60,714 nt of DNA from an uncultured Collinsella sp. Lineage in GTDB: Bacteria; Actinomycetota; Coriobacteriia; Coriobacteriales; Coriobacteriaceae. The notes below the pieces were generated by a model. It was not told the DNA's origin. It searched no databases and saw only the letters and a program-made list of their open reading frames with translations. A program made the position numbers and the translations under genes. How positions within the stretch are numbered: position 1 is the first letter of the stretch; each line of letters opens with the position of its first letter. Location of the stretch: contig UQLA01000016.1 of assembly GCA_900541745.1 (NCBI GenBank), positions 1-60,714 of the forward strand, given 5' to 3'. Below are positions 56,238 to 60,714 of the stretch, one piece after another.

Positions 56238-58411
56238 CCTCCGCTGACCTCCTTAAAAATATGTCGATAGCGCGTGGCGACCGCATCGCGCAAGGGGCGC
56301 GTCGCCACGGAGTCAAGGTTGCAAGCATACCGCAAGAGCTCGACCGCGTCCAAATGGGCCCATTCGATAAGGTCCTCGTCGGCGTCCAGGTCCACAAAGC
56401 GCAAGGTCACGCCGCCGTGCTGGCGATAGCCCAGGATCTCGCCCTCGTGGCGCAGGCGCAGGTCCATCTGGGCGAGCGTAAAGCCGTCCGAGGTCTTTTC
56501 GAGGGACTGGAGACGGTCTTGTGCCGCCGACGCGCCGCCGTTGCCCTTGGAGTGCGTCATGACCAGGCAGGTACCCGACACGCTGCCGCGGCCCACGCGG
56601 CCGCGCAGCTGATGCAGGGCCGCCAAGCCAAAGCGCTCACCGTTCTCGATGACCATGACGGTGGCGTTGGGCACGTCGACGCCCACCTCGACCACCGTGG
56701 TCGAGACGAGAACGTCGATCTCGCCGCGCTTGAAGGCATCGATCACGCGGTCCTTCTCCCCCGCCGGCATGCGACCGTGAAGGCGTTCGATGATAAGTCC
56801 CGGCAGGGCCAGGCGCAGTCGGTCGAGCTCGGTTGCCGTATCGTGCAACGGCACGGGGACGGTCACGCGGCCCTCGTCGTCGCGGGCGATACCGGGCACG
56901 TCTTCCAGCTCGTCGGCCGAGTCACTCGGCTCCACGAGGGGACAGATCACATAGGCCTGCTGGCCCTTTTCGTGCGCCTCGCGAATGGCGCCGTAGGCAA
57001 GGTCGCGGCTCGACTCGGTAAGCACGCGCGTCGTAACGCCCGCCCCCGGAACAGGCCGATGGCGGATGATGCTCGTGTCCAGGTCGCCGTAGACCGAGAG
57101 CGCCAACGTGCGCGGTATCGGCGTGGCCGTCATAACGAGCAGGTCGGCACCCGGACCCTTGGCGCGCAGGGCATTGCGCTGGCCCACACCAAAGCGGTGC
57201 TGCTCGTCGATGATGACAAGCGACAGATGCTTAAACGCAACGTTATCCGAAAGGACCGCATGAGTGCCAAAGAGGACGTCGAGCTCGCCCGACTCCAGCT
57301 GCGCATGGATCTGGTCACGCTCGGCTGCCGGCGTGGCACCCGTCAGGAGCGCCCATGACATGCCAGCCTGCGAGAGCAAGGGGCCGGTCTTATCGGCATA
57401 TTGGCGCGCCAGCACTCCCGTAGGCGCCATAACGCAGGACTGAGTGCCCGAATCGGCCGCGACAGCCAGCGCGCAAGCGGCGACAGCCGTCTTGCCGGTA
57501 CCGACGTCGCCAAGCAGCAGGCGGTTCATCACGCGCCCGCCATCGCACATGTCGTGCAGGATGTCTTGGAACGCGGCCTCCTGCTCGTCGCTCAGCGAAA
57601 ACGGCAGGGCTTCCCTGAGCGCTGCCAGGTGCTCGCCCGCGGCATGTGTATAAGGCGCTACGTCGACCATACCGCCATCGTTGCGCAGGCGAAGCGCGAG
57701 CTGCAAGCAGAGACATTCCTCGTAGGCAAGACGCCGCCGCGCAATATCGCGCTCGGCCATACTCGAGGGAAAGTGAATTGAGCGCAGCGCGCGGGCATTG
57801 CTCATCAGACGGCGCTTGACGCGCAAGCGTGCGGGAATCGGATCGAAGGGATTGCCGACGACCTCGAGCGCGCCGCTTACGATGCGGCGCATCCACGCCT
57901 GGCTCACGCCATCGCTCACATAGTGGACCGGCAGAATGGTGCCCGCGGCACGCCCCTCCTCGAGCTTTTCGAAATGCGGAGAGGCCATCTGCTTAAAGCC
58001 GTAGGCAAACTCGATCTTACCCATCACGGCCAGGCGGTCGCCCTGCTTAAGCTGCTGGGCAATCCAGGGCTGACGGAAAAAGGCGACTTGCAGCACGCCC
58101 GTCTCGTCCACCAGCGAGACCTCAGTCACCTGCATACGCGGGCGAGGCTGCTTTTGGACGATACGATCGACCGTGGCGACAATCGTGCACACGGTACCGA
58201 TGGGAGCCATCTCGATGGACCAGGAGCGCGTAAAGTCCAGGTATCGATGAGGAATATGGAGAAGGAGGTCCCCCACCGTCCGAATTCCCAGACGGCGAAG
58301 GGCCTCCTCACGTTTACCCGAAACATATTTGAGTCGCGCGATATCCTCGTCGAGCGCATTGCTCTGGGCAAAGCGCTCCGAGACGCGCGGCACGGAGCAC
58401 AGCTCGGACAT
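56234..58411 (-). CDS. recG: ATP-dependent DNA helicase RecG
   Basis: A 725-aa fork-regression helicase. The N-terminal wedge and OB region (LGIRTVGDLLLHIPHRYLDFT) is followed by helicase motifs GDVGTGKTAVAACALA (I), VIIDEQHRFGVGQRNAL (II), TATPIPRTLAL (III), and the C-terminal half with ERLHGRMPAGEKD, STTVVEVGVDVPNAT and QLRGRVGRG. It is 10 nt after the DAK2 gene. The ribosome site before the ATG is weak, so coupling is likely. Confidence 0.96.
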   Translation of the reverse strand: MSELCSVPRVSERFAQSNALDEDIARLKYVSGKREEALRRLGIRTVGDLLLHIPHRYLDFTRSWSIEMAPIGTVCTIVATVDRIVQKQPRPRMQVTEVSLVDETGVLQVAFFRQPWIAQQLKQGDRLAVMGKIEFAYGFKQMASPHFEKLEEGRAAGTILPVHYVSDGVSQAWMRRIVSGALEVVGNPFDPIPARLRVKRRLMSNARALRSIHFPSSMAERDIARRRLAYEECLCLQLALRLRNDGGMVDVAPYTHAAGEHLAALREALPFSLSDEQEAAFQDILHDMCDGGRVMNRLLLGDVGTGKTAVAACALAVAADSGTQSCVMAPTGVLARQYADKTGPLLSQAGMSWALLTGATPAAERDQIHAQLESGELDVLFGTHAVLSDNVAFKHLSLVIIDEQHRFGVGQRNALRAKGPGADLLVMTATPIPRTLALSVYGDLDTSIIRHRPVPGAGVTTRVLTESSRDLAYGAIREAHEKGQQAYVICPLVEPSDSADELEDVPGIARDDEGRVTVPVPLHDTATELDRLRLALPGLIIERLHGRMPAGEKDRVIDAFKRGEIDVLVSTTVVEVGVDVPNATVMVIENGERFGLAALHQLRGRVGRGSVSGTCLVMTHSKGNGGASAAQDRLQSLEKTSDGFTLAQMDLRLRHEGEILGYRQHGGVTLRFVDLDADEDLIEWAHLDAVELLRYACNLDSVATRPLRDAVATRYRHIFKEVSGG

Positions 58412-58421
58412 GGACAGATGC

Positions 58422-60083
58422 CTACTCGATCGAGAAGATCACGGGATAGAGCGGCTGCTCGCCACGATGAGCATCAATCTCCAGGTCAGGCTGAGCCTCC
58501 TCGATGGCGTCGACGATCTCCTGGAAGGCTTCATCGGACAGCTCCTCGCCGGCCAGAATCGTCAGCGCGTCACCCTCTTCTTCCTCCTGCATGCGGTTGA
58601 TGCAGTCGAGCGTGACCTGCTTCACATCGGAGCCCACCACGTCGATGGAACCGGCAATGATACCCATGACGTCACCGGAGTGAATCGGAGAGCCGTCAGA
58701 AGCGCTGGAATCGCGCACGGCACGGGTGACTTCGCCATCGCGAACCTCGCTGATAGCGTCGACCATGGCGGCAACGGCGTCCTCGAGCTCGGAATCGGGC
58801 AGGACGGCGAACAGCGCGGAGAACGCCTGCGGGACGGTCTTGGTGGGAACGACGGCGACCTTCTTGTTGGTGCAGGCAGAAGCAGCGGCCTCGGCAGCCA
58901 TGCGGATGTTACCGTTGTTGGGCAGGATGATGACCGAGGTCGCGTTGACCTGGTCGACGGCGCCCAGCAGATCAGCGGTCGAGGGGTTCATGGTCTGGCC
59001 ACCCGAGACGATCACGTCAACGCCGAGGGACTTGAGGATGTCGGCCTCGCCCGAACCGGCGGCAACGGCGACAAAGCCCAGCGCCTTGGCGGACTCGGCG
59101 GCCTTCTCCTGGTCCTCATGAATCTTGGCGGTACGGTCGTGGGCCTCCATCTCCATGTTGTGGATAAAGACCTCGTAGATCTGACCGAGCTGCAGCATGT
59201 GCTCGAGCACCAGGTTGGGGGTGTTGGAATGCACGTGGATCTTGTAATCGGGGTAGGCACCCACGAGCAGCTCGCAGTCGCCCATGGAGCCCAGGAACTT
59301 AAGGCACTCGTCCTCGTCAAAGGGAGCGTCGGCCTTAAAGAGGAACTCGTTGCAGTAGCGGAACTCCGAGCCCTCCCAGTCGTCGTTGGCCTCGATCTCA
59401 ACGCGACCAAGGGCCGCGTCACGGGCAGAGCCAGCGGAATCAAACGTGGCGGAGAAATCCTCGACGACGGTGCTGCGGCCAAGCGCGGCGGCAACAAAGT
59501 TCTCAAGGAAGATGGCAAAGCCAAAAGCGCCGGAGTCGACCACGCCGTTCTCCTTCAGAACAGGCAGCAGGTCGGGCGTGCGGGCGACGGACTGGTAGGC
59601 CTCGACGACGATGGCATCGAGCGCGTCCTCGGCCGAGAACTTCTTCTTTTCGCACTCGTCAGCCTTGGTCGAGACATCGCGCAGCACCGTGAGGATCGTG
59701 CCCTCGATGGGCTTACGAACGGCCTGGAAGGCGACCTTGACGGCGCGACGGAAGGCGAAGGCGATGTTGGCGGACGTGATGGGCTCATCGGCAGAAACGA
59801 GACCCTCGGCAACACCGCGCAGGATCTGCGAGGTGATGACGCCGGAGTTGCCGCGGGCACCCATCAGGGAGCCGTGAGTGATGGCGCCTGCGATGGCCTC
59901 CATATCGGCATCGGCGGGAAGGGCGGAAAGCTCCTTGGTCACCGAGGCGAGCGTGAGCGACATGTTGGTGCCGGTATCGCCGTCGGGTACGGGAAAGACG
60001 TTGAGCTTGTTGATCTCCTCGGCCTTGTCGGAAACGGCAGCCGCAGCGATCGGAAAACAGGTGCGAATGGTCTTTGCAATCAT
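58422..60083 (-). CDS. DAK2 domain protein (YloV/FakA-like)
   Basis: A 553-aa protein. The N-terminal DhaL nucleotide-binding domain contains PVPDGDTGTNM (34-40 core) and GARGNSGVITSQILRG. The C-terminal DegV-like part has ILPNNGNIRMAAEAAA. This matches the YloV/FakA group, where FakA phosphorylates fatty acids together with a DegV-type FakB. It follows an Asp23 gene, as in many Gram-positives. Fatty acid kinase activity is inferred from the family; no FakB is nearby. Confidence 0.88.
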   Translation of the reverse strand: MIAKTIRTCFPIAAAAVSDKAEEINKLNVFPVPDGDTGTNMSLTLASVTKELSALPADADMEAIAGAITHGSLMGARGNSGVITSQILRGVAEGLVSADEPITSANIAFAFRRAVKVAFQAVRKPIEGTILTVLRDVSTKADECEKKKFSAEDALDAIVVEAYQSVARTPDLLPVLKENGVVDSGAFGFAIFLENFVAAALGRSTVVEDFSATFDSAGSARDAALGRVEIEANDDWEGSEFRYCNEFLFKADAPFDEDECLKFLGSMGDCELLVGAYPDYKIHVHSNTPNLVLEHMLQLGQIYEVFIHNMEMEAHDRTAKIHEDQEKAAESAKALGFVAVAAGSGEADILKSLGVDVIVSGGQTMNPSTADLLGAVDQVNATSVIILPNNGNIRMAAEAAASACTNKKVAVVPTKTVPQAFSALFAVLPDSELEDAVAAMVDAISEVRDGEVTRAVRDSSASDGSPIHSGDVMGIIAGSIDVVGSDVKQVTLDCINRMQEEEEGDALTILAGEELSDEAFQEIVDAIEEAQPDLEIDAHRGEQPLYPVIFSIE

Positions 60084-60110
60084 GGGTATTTGAATCTCCG
60101 TTTTCGGATG

Positions 60111-60467
60111 CTAGTTCAGACGGCTCTTGAGCGCGTCGATGTGAATGCCAATCTTAAGGCTGGCGGGATCGATCTGGGCGATTTCCTGCAGGGTGAAGGC
60201 AACGGAGCTCGAAAGATTGTGGCAGACGGACTTCATGTTGACGCCGTTCTCGAGCACGACGTGAAGATCGACCGTAAGGCCGTTCTCGTCGGCGGAGACA
60301 AGTACGCCTTTGCGGAGGCGCTGACCGGCAAGCAGGCGCACGCTCTCGGCGCCCTGGAGCTGTTCGGCCATACCGACGACGCCATAGCACGTCATCGCGG
60401 CATAACCGGCAATATCGGCAATAACGTCGTTCGAGACGCTCAGGCTGCCGTTAATGGTCTCAGACAC
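60111..60467 (-). CDS. Asp23/Gls24-family (DUF322) protein, paralogue 2
   Basis: A 118-aa Asp23-like protein starting at GTG 60467 with AAGGAG 6 nt before it. It has SVSNDVIADIAGYAAMTCYGVVGMAE and the beta segment LTVDLHVVLENGVNMKSV. It is the YloU counterpart that usually precedes the DAK2 protein. An ATG reading to 60500 would ignore the ribosome site. A second paralogue is at 14138-14500. Confidence 0.88.
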   Translation of the reverse strand: MSETINGSLSVSNDVIADIAGYAAMTCYGVVGMAEQLQGAESVRLLAGQRLRKGVLVSADENGLTVDLHVVLENGVNMKSVCHNLSSSVAFTLQEIAQIDPASLKIGIHIDALKSRLN

Positions 60468-60625
60468 AAGAATCTCCTTATCTGGTGCTCGCGGCACCAT
60501 CTCGTGGGAGCAATCATTGCAATATTCTACAACGAGCGCGCCATGTTGAGGTGGTGGGTCGCGGGATTACATCCTCGACACGAAATGTTGATATGGCAAC
60601 GTTCGCGCCTGGCGATCGCGATATG

Positions 60626-60654
60626 AAAAAACCCGCCGCATAGCGACGGGTTTT
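60626..60654 (-). terminator. Terminator downstream of tRNA-Asn
   Basis: CCCGTCGC and GCGGCGGG pair over 8 bp (one G-T) with a TAT loop and are followed by TTTTTT on the minus strand. It lies 7 nt after the tRNA 3' end. Confidence 0.88.
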
Positions 60655-60660
60655 ACAACC

Positions 60661-60714
60661 TGGCTCCCCGGGTAGGACTCGAACCTACAACAGCGCGGTT
60701 AACAGCCGCGTGCT
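60661..60714 (-). tRNA. tRNA-Asn (anticodon GUU), 3' part only
   Basis: The minus strand reads an anticodon arm CGCGG-CTGTTAA-CCGCG with anticodon GTT, a T arm GTAGG-TTCGAGT-CCTAC and ends GGGGAGCCA with an encoded CCA. The acceptor 5' half and D arm lie beyond the window edge. Confidence 0.93.

Overview
The window is a compact, high-G+C chromosomal segment carrying almost only single-copy housekeeping genes. The mix fits an actinobacterium of class Coriobacteriia and looks most like the gut genus Collinsella. The reasons are a general PTS in a high-G+C genome, an rpmF-plsX-acpP-rnc-smc-ftsY-ffh cluster, Asp23/DAK2/RecG neighbours, an actinobacterial-style SigB-type sigma factor, a DUF134-NifX protein, and intergenic GGGGAC-type palindromes. 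The genus call is inference. Nearly all genes lie on the minus strand. No rRNA, CRISPR array, prophage or complete insertion sequence was seen. The window is bounded by two partial minus-strand tRNA genes, tRNA-Glu(CUC) at the left and tRNA-Asn(GUU) at the right.

Left part (about 0-10 kb): CCA-adding enzyme, then a sugar-uptake block made of two tandem 1-phosphofructokinase-family kinases, PTS Enzyme I, HPr, a fructose-type EII with domain order B-C-A, and a divergent RpiR regulator with dyad sites between it and fruA. Together these would import and phosphorylate a ketohexose and feed it to glycolysis. Terminator hairpins separate most of the block, so expression is stepped. From 10 to 23 kb there are two minus-strand gene chains. 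One is efp-asp23-nusB-xseB-tlyA-nadK-recN. The other is alaS-ruvX-mltG-yqeG-aroK-aroB-like, in which the AroB homologue has lost its zinc ligands.

Middle (23-45 kb): a small unknown membrane protein; a DUF948 / RsbW-like / SigB-like / AI-2E exporter chain; prepilin peptidase-dgt-rarA; a membrane glycosyltransferase; lspA-rluD; ileS behind a clear isoleucine T-box; a glycerol-dehydrogenase-like enzyme; DUF523; ftsH; cobO; a MATE exporter; a TrmH-family methylase; and thyA-dfrA. A divergent DUF134-NifX protein follows, with a His/Cys-rich tail and two GACATATGTC-type operator candidates framing its promoter.

Right part (45-60.7 kb): the secretion, segregation and lipid cluster ffh, ftsY, smc, rnc, acpP, plsX and rpmF, preceded by DUF177 and a coiled-coil protein, then coaD-rsmD-recG-DAK2-Asp23. 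The least explained signals are the family of dispersed palindromes in the intergenic gaps (two copies are exact 41-nt reverse complements), the metal-site-less AroB, the eroded RsbW-like protein, and the DUF134-NifX regulator-sensor fusion.
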